Assembly: GCA_948500755.1 (NCBI GenBank)
Contig: CAOOYH010000010.1
Coordinates: forward strand, 1-52,424
Direction of reading: 5' to 3'
DNA: 52,424 nt
Origin: an uncultured Lactobacillus sp.
Lineage (GTDB): Bacteria; Bacillota; Bacilli; Lactobacillales; Lactobacillaceae
In this document: in pieces, positions 8,071 through 16,146 of the stretch
Position numbering within the stretch: the stretch's first letter is position 1
Layout: every line of letters begins with the position of its first letter
Made by a program: the position numbers and the translations under genes
The notes under the pieces: model-generated
The model's database searches: none
Told to the model about the DNA's origin: nothing
What the model saw: only the letters and a program-made list of their open reading frames with translations

Positions 8071-9423
8071 CTACTTTCCTACACGTTCAAGCACAGCAAC
8101 GCTTTCTACATGCGGAGTTTGCGGAAACATGTCTACGGGATCAATTTCGTTAAAGTCATAGCCTTGTTCACGGAACAATTGTAAATCACGTACTTGAGTG
8201 GCTGGATTACATGAAATATAAACAATCTTCTTAGGATTAGTTTTTACAGCAGCGTCTATAAATTCTGGAGTGAGTCCCTTTCTTGGCGGATCAACAAAAA
8301 TGACGTCGGTCTTCAAGCCTTCATTAGCCCAACGTGGCATAACTTCTTCGGCTTTTCCAACCACGTATTCCGCATTAGTAATGCCATTCAACTTTGCATT
8401 TGCATTGGCATCTTCAACAGCAGGTTTAATGACTTCCATTCCTCGAACCGCCTTTACATGTTTAGCTACAGAAAGGCCAATGGTACCAATTCCAGAATAA
8501 GCATCAATTACAACATCATCTGGCTTTAAATCGGCCTTTTCAATCGCCAAATTGTAAAGACGTGGCGTTTGCAAGGAATTAATCTGAAAGAAACTTTGTG
8601 GGGAGATTCTAAACTTTACATCCCCAATTTTATCGGTAATATGATCTTCGCCAAAGACAACGTAATCATTTTTACCTAAAATCACATTCGTCTTCTTAGG
8701 ATTATGATTCAAAATGATACTGGTTACATCCGGAATTTGACTAATTTCAGCAGCGACTTTTGGCAATTGTGGAAAATCACGATGGAGACAAACCAAAATC
8801 ACCATAATTTCTCCAGTAGCTTTACTTCTACGTACGTCAAGGTAACGTACTTCTCCCTTATTATGAACTTCATCATAAGCTGGCACCTTGTACTTACGTA
8901 AAATATCGCGGACAGCTATTAAAACGCGGTCAATTTCAGAATCAGTGGTAAAGAAATTAGTTAGTGGCACTAAATCATGCGAATGACGTCTAAAAAAGCC
9001 GATTTCAAGTTGACCATTTACCGCCCGTACTGGCACTTGCGCTTTGTTACGATAACCTGTTTCTTCAGGACTGGCCAGAGTTTGATCAACTTTAATTTGG
9101 TCCAGATCAGCTTTGTGAAGCAAGTTAACGACTTGATTTCGCTTAAATTCAAGTTGCTTATCATATTTAATATGAGCCAAAGATGCCAGACCTGTTTGGA
9201 CCCATTGATTGAGCTGCACCTTAACTCGATCTGGACTTTCTTTGATAATTTCTTCAATTTTGGCAAAGGCGAACTTCTTCTTCACCTTTAAAATCTTAGC
9301 CTTCACAATTTCACCAGGAAGGGCATTATTGACAAAAATCGTTAAACCTTCATAATGAGCCACGCCCATGGCTTCGTAAGATAAATCCGTAATTTCTAAT
9401 TCAACAATTTGATTTTTTTGCAT
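8071..9423 (-). CDS. rlmD: 23S rRNA (uracil-5-)-methyltransferase, RlmD/RlmCD type
   Basis: A 450-residue RumA/TrmA-family enzyme making 5-methyluridine in 23S rRNA with SAM. It has an N-terminal TRAM RNA-binding domain (residues ~1-60, LEITDLSYEAMGVAHYEG), a SAM-binding motif YSGIGTIGLSVAKHV (about 305), the VDPPRKGL motif, and the catalytic cysteine in YISCNPATQ (about 406). The N-terminal region lacks the Cys cluster that carries the iron-sulfur centre in E. coli RumA, as in Gram-positive RlmCD enzymes that modify both U747 and U1939; which sites are used here is inference. In many Firmicutes this gene follows dgkB; here a plus-strand insert separates them. Confidence 0.92.
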   Translation of the reverse strand: MQKNQIVELEITDLSYEAMGVAHYEGLTIFVNNALPGEIVKAKILKVKKKFAFAKIEEIIKESPDRVKVQLNQWVQTGLASLAHIKYDKQLEFKRNQVVNLLHKADLDQIKVDQTLASPEETGYRNKAQVPVRAVNGQLEIGFFRRHSHDLVPLTNFFTTDSEIDRVLIAVRDILRKYKVPAYDEVHNKGEVRYLDVRRSKATGEIMVILVCLHRDFPQLPKVAAEISQIPDVTSIILNHNPKKTNVILGKNDYVVFGEDHITDKIGDVKFRISPQSFFQINSLQTPRLYNLAIEKADLKPDDVVIDAYSGIGTIGLSVAKHVKAVRGMEVIKPAVEDANANAKLNGITNAEYVVGKAEEVMPRWANEGLKTDVIFVDPPRKGLTPEFIDAAVKTNPKKIVYISCNPATQVRDLQLFREQGYDFNEIDPVDMFPQTPHVESVAVLERVGK

Positions 9424-9512
9424 ATTATCAACCTTTTTTCAAATCTACTGTCCTTATGATACTAGAAACGAACTAAATTTACTATCAAGGCGAAAATAAT
9501 TTAATTAGGGCA

Positions 9513-9541
9513 TTGACATATTTTTTTAAGCTTGCTATCAT
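9513..9541 (+). promoter_or_regulatory. Sigma-A promoter of the T-box leader
   Basis: TTGACA (9513-9518), a 17-bp spacer, then TATCAT (9536-9541). The T-box RNA begins within about 10 nt downstream. Confidence 0.8.
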
Positions 9542-9547
9542 ATTTTT

Positions 9548-9770
9548 CAATAACAAACGACCAAGTAGTTGCTTCGTTAAGCGTTCAGAGATCTGGTGGT
9601 CAGTGCGAACCAGTCAGGCGAAGTAGATGAATTACATCGTTAACAATAGTTTATTCGGAATCATTCAGAACCGTTATCATCTGATAAAGATTAAGCTTTT
9701 TGAGCTTAAATGTGGGTGGTACCGCGGTTTAATCATCGTCCCGTTGACTTTTATGTCAGCGGGACTTTTT
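9548..9770 (+). promoter_or_regulatory. Tyrosine-specific T-box riboswitch
   Basis: A complete T-box leader. Stem I closes with AACGA/TCGTT, with an AAGTAG S-turn element on its 5' side and the specifier loop on its 3' side. The likely specifier codon is TAC (9633-9635), followed by A, which reads tRNA-Tyr(GTA). The conserved T-box GTGGGTGGTACCGCGGT is at 9712-9728. The terminator GTCCCGTTGAC / GTCAGCGGGAC plus T-run lies at 9738-9770. Uncharged tRNA-Tyr should favour the antiterminator and allow the downstream transporter to be made. T-box identity is certain; the Tyr assignment rests on the predicted loop position. Confidence 0.9.
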
Positions 9771-9786
9771 GTTTGGAGGAGTCTTT

Positions 9787-11160
9787 ATGAAAAAGAAAGT
9801 CTCATTTACAGAATCCCTCATTATCCTCGCAGTTCTGTTAATCATCTTAGGATTGGCTGTTATCAAATTCGGTCTTTCACCAGAAGTACCAGTCTTATTT
9901 ACTGTTTTACTTCTTACTTTCTGGGCTAAATTCCGAGGATTTTCCTGGCAAGAAATTCAAGACGGAATTAAAGAAGGTATTGGCGTAGCAATTATTCCAA
10001 TCTTTATCTTTATTTTGATTGGTGCCTTAATTGGTCTTTGGATCCAAGCTGGAATTATTCCTTCCATCATGGTTTTAGGTTTTAAATTGATCAATGGTAG
10101 TTTCTTTATCCCCTCAGTTTTTGTGGTATGTTCAATTGTTGGTATCGCCATCGGAAGTGGCTTTACCACCATTTCAACTGTCGGAATTGCTTTATTTGGA
10201 ATTGGAGCCAGTATGAATGCCAATCCTGCTCTAGTTGCTGGTGCAATCATTTCCGGGGCAGTATTTGGTGATAAAATGTCTCCTCTTTCTGACTCTACCA
10301 ACCTTTCCTCAGCAGTTGCAGAAAGTGAACTTTTTGCCCATATCAAAAACATGATGTGGTCAACTATTCCAGCTTTCTTTGTTTCATTAATTTTATTCTG
10401 GATTTTAGGTAATAGTGGGCAAATGGATTTAACCAAGATTGAAAAAACTAGTCAAATCCTTCAATCTCACTTCACCATTAGCTGGTGGGCAATTGTGCCA
10501 ATCATCTTAATGCTCTTATGTGCTTGGAAAAAGATTCCGGCAATTTCAACCTTATTCATTAACATCACCGCTACAGTCATCATGATCTTTATTGAAAATC
10601 CTACTTACTCCGTTAAAAGTTTAGATAACTTAATCATGAACGGTTTTGTGGCTAAAACTGCAGATTCTTCAGTCAATGCCCTACTTACTCGTGGAGGAAT
10701 TTCCAGTATGATGGGTACTGTTGCGTTGATCATCTCCACGCTTTCTCTTGGCGGCATGTTAATGAAATTTGAAATCGTTCAAAGTGCCATGGAACCTTTG
10801 GTTAAGCACCTCAAAAAGCCGGGGCGTTTAATCACCGTTACTATTCTTTCTGGAATTTGTATTAATCTTTTTGTTGGTGAACAATACCTTTCAGTAATTT
10901 TACCAGGACGTGCATTTAAGCCTGCTTACGATAAAATTAGTCTTTCTCCATTAGCGTTAAGTCGTGTACTTGAAGATGGTGGTAGTGTAATTAACTACTT
11001 AATTCCATGGGGTGTTGCTGGATCATTTGCCGCTTCAACTTTAGGTGTTCCTGTTTTGGCATTTATTCCCTTTACTTTCTTTAGTTTACTTTCACCAGTC
11101 TTTTCTATTTTAAGCGGAATCACGGGAATTGGTCTTAAATGGAAAAAGAATACGAAATAA
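9787..11160 (+). CDS. NhaC-family transporter, predicted tyrosine uptake
   Basis: A 457-residue polytopic membrane protein of the NhaC Na+/H+ antiporter family with about 11-12 helices. Family-like segments include AIGSGFTTISTVGIALFGIG and FGDKMSPLSDSTNLSSAVA. The start is set at ATGAAAAAGAAA because GGAGGA lies 6-11 nt upstream; an in-frame ATG 18 nt earlier falls in the terminator loop region and precedes the RBS. Annotated relatives are called Na+/H+ or malate/lactate antiporters. The tyrosine T-box directly upstream argues that this member imports tyrosine or a precursor, as predicted for T-box-linked NhaC-like proteins in other Firmicutes. Transport specificity is inferred from regulation only. 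Confidence 0.88.
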   Translation: MKKKVSFTESLIILAVLLIILGLAVIKFGLSPEVPVLFTVLLLTFWAKFRGFSWQEIQDGIKEGIGVAIIPIFIFILIGALIGLWIQAGIIPSIMVLGFKLINGSFFIPSVFVVCSIVGIAIGSGFTTISTVGIALFGIGASMNANPALVAGAIISGAVFGDKMSPLSDSTNLSSAVAESELFAHIKNMMWSTIPAFFVSLILFWILGNSGQMDLTKIEKTSQILQSHFTISWWAIVPIILMLLCAWKKIPAISTLFINITATVIMIFIENPTYSVKSLDNLIMNGFVAKTADSSVNALLTRGGISSMMGTVALIISTLSLGGMLMKFEIVQSAMEPLVKHLKKPGRLITVTILSGICINLFVGEQYLSVILPGRAFKPAYDKISLSPLALSRVLEDGGSVINYLIPWGVAGSFAASTLGVPVLAFIPFTFFSLLSPVFSILSGITGIGLKWKKNTK

Positions 11161-11188
11161 CTAATCTAAATTAAACATTTCTCTTTAG

Positions 11189-11248
11189 TCCCTTCTAGTT
11201 TTGTGATAGCTTATTATTAAGTACATTAATAACTAGAAAGGGTCTTTT
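11189..11248 (+). promoter_or_regulatory. Inverted repeat covering the RBS of the BI-1 gene
   Basis: CCCTTCTAGTT (11190-11200) is complementary, with one bulge, to AACTAGAAAGGG (11231-11242). The second arm contains the AAAGGG Shine-Dalgarno and is followed by TCTTTTTT immediately before the ATG. It could act as the nhaC terminator, as an RBS-sequestering hairpin, or as both. A promoter inside the 30-nt loop would remove the left arm from the BI-1 transcript. Confidence 0.45.
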
Positions 11249-11250
11249 TT

Positions 11251-11955
11251 ATGGATAATTTTTCTAATTCTGGACGTCGGCAAGTTCAAGATGTAACAGC
11301 CGTTAATCGTTTTTTAAGTAAAATGTACGGCATTATGACAATTGCCGTTTTAGTTTCTGCACTCACTGCATTTATCACCATGACTTTCTTCAGAAGTGCA
11401 GTCATGCACATGTCTGGAGTAATGATGTGGATTGTATTTTTAGTTCCACTATTTTTATGTATGGGGATTAGCTTTAAAGCTGCCAAAAATCCAACTCTAG
11501 GATTTATATTATTGATGATTTTATCAATCGTCTACGGTTTTGAATTTGCTCTTATCGCGGGCTTTTACACTGGAGCTCAAATTGCGACTGCCTTTGTTTC
11601 AGCTGCGGGTATTTTCATTGCCATGGCCGCCTTTGGAACCTTTACTAAGCGTGATTTATCTAACTGGGGATCTTATTTAGGTGCTGCCTTAATTGGATTC
11701 TTTGTAGCTTGGATTGTTAACTTCTTCTTGAAAAACCCATGGGTTACTTACATCTTCTCATTTATTGGGGTAATTATTTTTACTGGTTTCATTGCATACG
11801 ATGCTCACAAAGCTAAGCAAATTTACAATGAATTCGGCGGTGAAGTTTCAGAAAATGGTTTGGCTATTATGGGGGCTTTAAACCTCTACCTTGACTTCAT
11901 TAATGTCTTTATTTACTTACTTGAAATCTTTGGTTTCAGCAGTGATAATCGTTAA
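11251..11955 (+). CDS. BI-1/YetJ-family membrane protein (TMBIM-like)
   Basis: A 234-residue protein with seven hydrophobic helices and the C-terminal signature of the Bax-inhibitor-1 family (FTGFIAYDAHKAKQIYNE, then ALNLYLDFINVFIYLLEI). Bacterial members such as YetJ are pH-sensitive calcium leak channels in the cytoplasmic membrane; their physiological role in lactobacilli is not established. The soluble N-terminus (about residues 1-20) is short and polar. It follows the NhaC-like gene with about 90 bp between them and ends at a strong bidirectional terminator. Confidence 0.9.
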   Translation: MDNFSNSGRRQVQDVTAVNRFLSKMYGIMTIAVLVSALTAFITMTFFRSAVMHMSGVMMWIVFLVPLFLCMGISFKAAKNPTLGFILLMILSIVYGFEFALIAGFYTGAQIATAFVSAAGIFIAMAAFGTFTKRDLSNWGSYLGAALIGFFVAWIVNFFLKNPWVTYIFSFIGVIIFTGFIAYDAHKAKQIYNEFGGEVSENGLAIMGALNLYLDFINVFIYLLEIFGFSSDNR

Positions 11956-11963
11956 TTTATAGC

Positions 11964-12006
11964 AAAAAATAGGACTTAGTAATTTGATACTAAGTCCTAT
12001 TTTTTA
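11964..12006. terminator. Bidirectional terminator between BI-1 gene and dgkB
   Basis: A long perfect stem, AAAATAGGACTTAGT / ACTAAGTCCTATTTT, with an 8-nt loop and A/T tracts on both sides. It can serve both convergent genes. Confidence 0.9.
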
Positions 12007-12013
12007 TGGTTAT

Positions 12014-12934
12014 TTATCCACCAACATAAAATTCAATATGTTGTTGTAAATTTTCAAAGCTTACTGGGCAATATCCACCAATTTCCCCGTCAAGGTTAAC
12101 TGGAAGATCCTGACCTTCACTCTTTCCAATAAGTTCAGCTTTCAAGCTTCTTGTCTTGGTATAAATGATGTTGGGATCATCGACATGTTTACCATTTAAC
12201 GCCAAAGCCATTAATTTCATCACATTTACCGGATCCGATGGCTTAACAACGATCAATTGGAATAATCCATCACTCAATTGGGCATCTGGCATAATTTGCT
12301 CAAATCCTCCAATTGAATTGGTCATCCCTAAAAGGAACATCGATAATTTACCTTCATAAACACCATTATCATAAGTCAAGCGCATTTCATTCTCAGTTAA
12401 ATGAGGCAACATTTCAGCCCCTTTAATAAGATATGCGGCATAACCCAAAGCTGACTTAATCTCAGAAGGAACCCCATAAGTAAGTTCAGTTAAAGAACCA
12501 CTGGCAGCAATATTTACAAAATATTGAGTTTGCGCACCAAAATTTGCTTTACCGATATCCATCTTACGTGTGATATCCTTCAAAATCACTTTCGCAGCTG
12601 CAGGAATATCATCACGTGGAATTCCCAAAGCACGGGCATAGTCATTAGTAGTTCCTGCTGGAATAATTGCCATCTTTGGTCTATCTTTTAAAAATGCAAT
12701 TCCATTCACTACTTCGTTGATCGTCCCATCTCCACCAGCGGCAACAATGAGTTCAAAGCCTTCTTTTGCGGCACGCGTAGCTTCATTTTGAGCACTTTTT
12801 TCTTCTGGAGTAGTTCTAAAAGCACTAGCTTCATAACCTGCTTGCTCTAAGACATCCAAAATATCGGCCACATTTTTTGGCATTTGTTCGTGACCGGATA
12901 CAGGATTATAAATTAATCTTGCTTTACGAGTCAT
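12014..12934 (-). CDS. dgkB: Diacylglycerol kinase, DgkB-type
   Basis: A 306-residue soluble lipid kinase. It phosphorylates diacylglycerol, released when lipoteichoic acid is built from phosphatidylglycerol, returning phosphatidic acid to phospholipid synthesis. The nucleotide-binding signature GGDGTINEVVNGI is near residues 69-81, preceded by the N-terminal RLIYNPVSG motif. The ATG at 12934 is preferred over an upstream GTG because AGG then lies 8 nt upstream. It is the last gene of the pcrA-to-dgkB minus-strand run, 24 bp after gatB, so probably co-transcribed. Confidence 0.92.
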   Translation of the reverse strand: MTRKARLIYNPVSGHEQMPKNVADILDVLEQAGYEASAFRTTPEEKSAQNEATRAAKEGFELIVAAGGDGTINEVVNGIAFLKDRPKMAIIPAGTTNDYARALGIPRDDIPAAAKVILKDITRKMDIGKANFGAQTQYFVNIAASGSLTELTYGVPSEIKSALGYAAYLIKGAEMLPHLTENEMRLTYDNGVYEGKLSMFLLGMTNSIGGFEQIMPDAQLSDGLFQLIVVKPSDPVNVMKLMALALNGKHVDDPNIIYTKTRSLKAELIGKSEGQDLPVNLDGEIGGYCPVSFENLQQHIEFYVGG

Positions 12935-12958
12935 ATTCACTACCTAGTTTTCTATAAC

Positions 12959-14389
12959 TTAACGACTAGCTAATTCTTCATTAAGAAGCTTATTAACTAC
13001 CTTAGGGTTGGCCTTACCACGAGTTTGCTTCATAATTTGACCAACTAAGAATCCAATTGCACGATCCTTACCATTCTTGAAGTCTTCAACAGATTGTGGG
13101 TTGTTGTCGACTACTTCAACAACCATTGGCTTCAATACTGACAAGTCTGATAATTGAACCATACCATTTTCTTCAACGTACTTCTTAGGAGAAGTTCCAT
13201 TTTCAATAGTTTCAGCAAAGACCTTCTTAGCAATCTTAGAAGAAATAGTCCCATCTTTAATCAAATTAATCATTTCTGCTAAATGTTCAGGAGTCAACTT
13301 CACATCAGCTAAAGCTACACGGTTATCATTCAAGTAACCATTAACTTGTGTATTCATCCAGTTAGCTGCAAGGGTTGGATCAGCACCAGCTTCTACAGCT
13401 GAATCGAAGAAGTCTGAGCTTTCCTTAGTTTGAAGCAAAACATTTGCATCGTATGGCTTTAAGCCAAACTTGTTAACGTAGTCATCATAACGTTCAAAGG
13501 CTGACTTTGGAAGCTCCCTGGCAATTTCATCAATCCATTCTTGACTAATATGGTCAGGTGCAATATCTGGTTCAGGGAAGTAACGATAATCAGCTGCACC
13601 TTCCTTAACACGTTCAAGCACAGTCTTACCAGTTGCTTCATCGAAACGACGAGTTGAGACTTGAATTCTACCACCTGAAAGTAAAACTTGTTCTTGACGC
13701 TTTTGTTCATAAGCCAAAGAACGTCTTACGTGGTCAAATGAGTTCAAGTTCTTCATTTCTACTTTAGTACCAAGTTCTTTTTGGCCAGCAGGACGAATGG
13801 AAATGTTAGTATCAACACGCATTGAACCTTCTTCCATCTTAACGTCAGAAGCTCCAGTAAATTGAACAATTTTACGTAATTTTTCAAGGTAAGCATAAGC
13901 TTCTTCAGGATCTTCCATATCTGGTTCAGAAACAACTTCAAGTAATGGTACACCCTGACGGTTCAAGTCTACATATGAGTAGCCATTTGTTCCGTGAGTG
14001 TTCTTACCAGCATCTTCTTCAATATGCATTTCATGAATACCAATACGCTTCTTCTTACCGTGAACTTCAACTTCGATGTAACCATCACGAGCAAGTGGTT
14101 GGAAGAATTGAGTAATCTGATATGCCTTAGGGTTATCTGGGTAGAAGTAGTTCTTTCTGTCAAAGTGAGTAGTTGGCAAAATATGAGCATGAGTTGCCAA
14201 AGCTACCATAATACCCAAGCGATAAACATCCTTATTAACCATTGGTAAGACACCTGGCATAGCCCAATCGATAACGTTGGTTTCGGTGTTAGGCTTTGCA
14301 CCATATGTTACTGGTGAAGGTGAGAAAATCTTACTCTTAGTCTTTAATTCGAAGTGGACTTCTAATCCGATAGTCGATTTAAAATTCAT
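12959..14389 (-). CDS. gatB: Aspartyl/glutamyl-tRNA amidotransferase subunit B
   Basis: A 476-residue GatB. With GatA and GatC it forms the amidotransferase that converts Glu-tRNA-Gln (and often Asp-tRNA-Asn) to the amide form. The family N-terminus GLEVHFELKTKSKIFSPSP is present, followed by HIEEDAGKNTHG and DLNRQGVPLLEVVSEPD, and the C-terminal GatB/YqeY helical domain that binds tRNA. Full length. GGAGG lies 8 nt before the ATG. The gene begins 4 nt after gatA, showing tight coupling. The window also carries two copies of tRNA-Gln, one of its tRNA substrates. Confidence 0.97.
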   Translation of the reverse strand: MNFKSTIGLEVHFELKTKSKIFSPSPVTYGAKPNTETNVIDWAMPGVLPMVNKDVYRLGIMVALATHAHILPTTHFDRKNYFYPDNPKAYQITQFFQPLARDGYIEVEVHGKKKRIGIHEMHIEEDAGKNTHGTNGYSYVDLNRQGVPLLEVVSEPDMEDPEEAYAYLEKLRKIVQFTGASDVKMEEGSMRVDTNISIRPAGQKELGTKVEMKNLNSFDHVRRSLAYEQKRQEQVLLSGGRIQVSTRRFDEATGKTVLERVKEGAADYRYFPEPDIAPDHISQEWIDEIARELPKSAFERYDDYVNKFGLKPYDANVLLQTKESSDFFDSAVEAGADPTLAANWMNTQVNGYLNDNRVALADVKLTPEHLAEMINLIKDGTISSKIAKKVFAETIENGTSPKKYVEENGMVQLSDLSVLKPMVVEVVDNNPQSVEDFKNGKDRAIGFLVGQIMKQTRGKANPKVVNKLLNEELASR

Positions 14390-14393
14390 TCAA

Positions 14394-15833
14394 TTAATCC
14401 TCCATTCCAGTTGGTGTTTTTTCATAAAACTTGTTGCTGCGTTCAATGAAGTCAGCAGTCTTGAAGACATTTCCTTCATCAAAACGCTTAGCCATAATTT
14501 GTAAGCCGACAGGCATCCCATCAACTAAACCAGCTGGAACACTAGCTGCAGGGATACCTGCTAAGTTTGCTGAAATGGTCAAAAGGTCATTATTGTACAT
14601 CTTGATTGGATCAGAAATTTCTTCACCAATACCAAAAGCAGGTTCAGTAGTAGTGGGCCCTACAATGACATCATTTTCAGCAAAAATCTTGTCAAAGTCA
14701 TCGCAAATTAAGGTTCTAACCTTAGCTGCTTGTCTAAAGAATCTGTCGTATGAACCAGCAGAAAGAGCAAATGAACCAAGCATAATACGACGCTTAACTT
14801 CTGTACCAAAACCTTCTGAACGTGATTTTACATAAACATCAAGCAAGTTCTTGGTATCCTTAGCACGATAGCCGTAACGAATACCATCGTATCTTTGAAG
14901 GTTGGATGAAGCTTCACTAGAAGCGATAATGTAGTAATCAGGAACAACATACTTAGTATGTGGAAGTGATACTTCATTAATAATTGCACCTGCATCCTTC
15001 AAAGTATCAATTTGCTTTTGAATAACTTCACGCATTTCACCGCTAACTGCATCCATATATTCTTTAGGAACAGCTACGCGAAGACCTTTAACATCTTGAC
15101 CAATAAACTTGGTAAAGTCAGGAACTTCACGAGTTGAAACGGTGGAATCATGGTCATCTCCACCAGCAATAACATTTAATACTTCAGCAGAATCTTTAAC
15201 ACGCTTGCTCATTACCCCAATTTGATCAAGGGATGAACCAAAGGCAATAAGGCCCCAACGTGATACACGGCCGTAAGTTGGCTTAATTCCGAAAATTCCG
15301 TTAAATGCAGCAGGTTGTCTAATTGAACCACCAGTATCTGAACCCAAAGCGGCAACGACTTGGCCACCAGCAACTGCAGCTGCAGAACCACCGGATGAAC
15401 CACCAGGAACTTTATCTAAGTTCCATGGGTTGTGAGTTGCACCATAGTATGAATGTTCAGTAGATGAACCCATTGCAAATTCATCCATGTTAGTCTTACC
15501 AACAAAGGTTGCACCTGCATCCTTTAACTTGCTGATAACAGTTGCGTCATACATTGGCATAAAATTGTACAAAATATGACTAGCTGCAGTGGTCTTCATG
15601 CCATTGGTGATGATATTATCCTTAATAGCAATTGGAATACCAGCCAATTTACTCTTTGAAAAATCAAGATTTTCTGCAGGCTTAACATCATCGTCAACAG
15701 TAATCCATGCATTTAACTTTTTATCAGTATCTTTAATGTTTGCTACAGTGTCTTTAGCCAATTGATCTGCTGATAAGTCACCACTAGCAAGTTTCTTATT
15801 TAATGAGTCAATAGTTTCGTTTAAGTAATTCAT
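14394..15833 (-). CDS. gatA: Aspartyl/glutamyl-tRNA amidotransferase subunit A
   Basis: A 479-residue amidase-signature enzyme that releases ammonia from glutamine for the GatB kinase site. The Ser-cisSer-Lys triad region is visible: Lys in GIPIAIKDNI (about residue 70), the Gly/Ser-rich VPGGSSGGSAAAVAGG (about 145-160), and the nucleophile Ser in GSDTGGSIRQPA. Length is normal. The ATG shares one base with the gatC stop (TAATG), so translation is coupled. Cytoplasmic, in the GatCAB complex. Confidence 0.97.
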   Translation of the reverse strand: MNYLNETIDSLNKKLASGDLSADQLAKDTVANIKDTDKKLNAWITVDDDVKPAENLDFSKSKLAGIPIAIKDNIITNGMKTTAASHILYNFMPMYDATVISKLKDAGATFVGKTNMDEFAMGSSTEHSYYGATHNPWNLDKVPGGSSGGSAAAVAGGQVVAALGSDTGGSIRQPAAFNGIFGIKPTYGRVSRWGLIAFGSSLDQIGVMSKRVKDSAEVLNVIAGGDDHDSTVSTREVPDFTKFIGQDVKGLRVAVPKEYMDAVSGEMREVIQKQIDTLKDAGAIINEVSLPHTKYVVPDYYIIASSEASSNLQRYDGIRYGYRAKDTKNLLDVYVKSRSEGFGTEVKRRIMLGSFALSAGSYDRFFRQAAKVRTLICDDFDKIFAENDVIVGPTTTEPAFGIGEEISDPIKMYNNDLLTISANLAGIPAASVPAGLVDGMPVGLQIMAKRFDEGNVFKTADFIERSNKFYEKTPTGMED

Positions 15834-16135
15834 TACTCGTTATCGTCCTTCTCAATAATTACAGGAACCTTAATGAAGCCGTTTGCCTTTTCAGGAACAT
15901 TTTCCATTAATTCTTCTCTATCTTGCCAGTGTTCAGGTTTGTCTTCTCTAAATACAGTATCACGATCTACTACTTGTACTGTTTCAGGAACACCTTCAGT
16001 ATCAACTTCTGAAAGTTGATCTGCCATATTAATGATTGAACTCATTTGTTCAGTGAATTCGCCGATTTCGTCATCGTTAAACTCAAGTCTTGAAAGAGTT
16101 GCAACGTGCTTAATCGTATCTTCTGTGATTTCCAA
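15833..16135 (-). CDS. gatC: Aspartyl/glutamyl-tRNA amidotransferase subunit C
   Basis: A 100-residue GatC, the small belt subunit that stabilises GatA against GatB. Family features: TIKHVATLSRLEFNDDEI at the N-terminus and the LSEVDTEGVPET motif. The start codon is TTG (16135) with a strong AGGAGG 7 nt upstream; no ATG is available near it. First of the three gat genes, 12 nt after camS. Confidence 0.95.
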   Translation of the reverse strand: MEITEDTIKHVATLSRLEFNDDEIGEFTEQMSSIINMADQLSEVDTEGVPETVQVVDRDTVFREDKPEHWQDREELMENVPEKANGFIKVPVIIEKDDNE

Positions 16136-16146
16136 TCCGATTCCTC

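Noticed and set aside
9627..9929. 100-codon open frame across the T-box leader
   Set aside because: It covers the conserved T-box and terminator and runs into the NhaC gene in another frame; no RBS.
9957..10436. 159-codon minus-strand open frame inside the NhaC gene
   Set aside because: Antisense shadow of a strong membrane-protein gene; composition (Ile/Pro/Lys rich) is typical of an opposite-strand artefact.
12935..12940. GTG two codons upstream as the dgkB start
   Set aside because: Only 2 nt from the AGG element; the ATG at 12934 has better spacing.
14431..14835. 134-codon plus-strand open frame inside gatA
   Set aside because: Antisense to a complete, conserved enzyme gene; no start signals and no family features.
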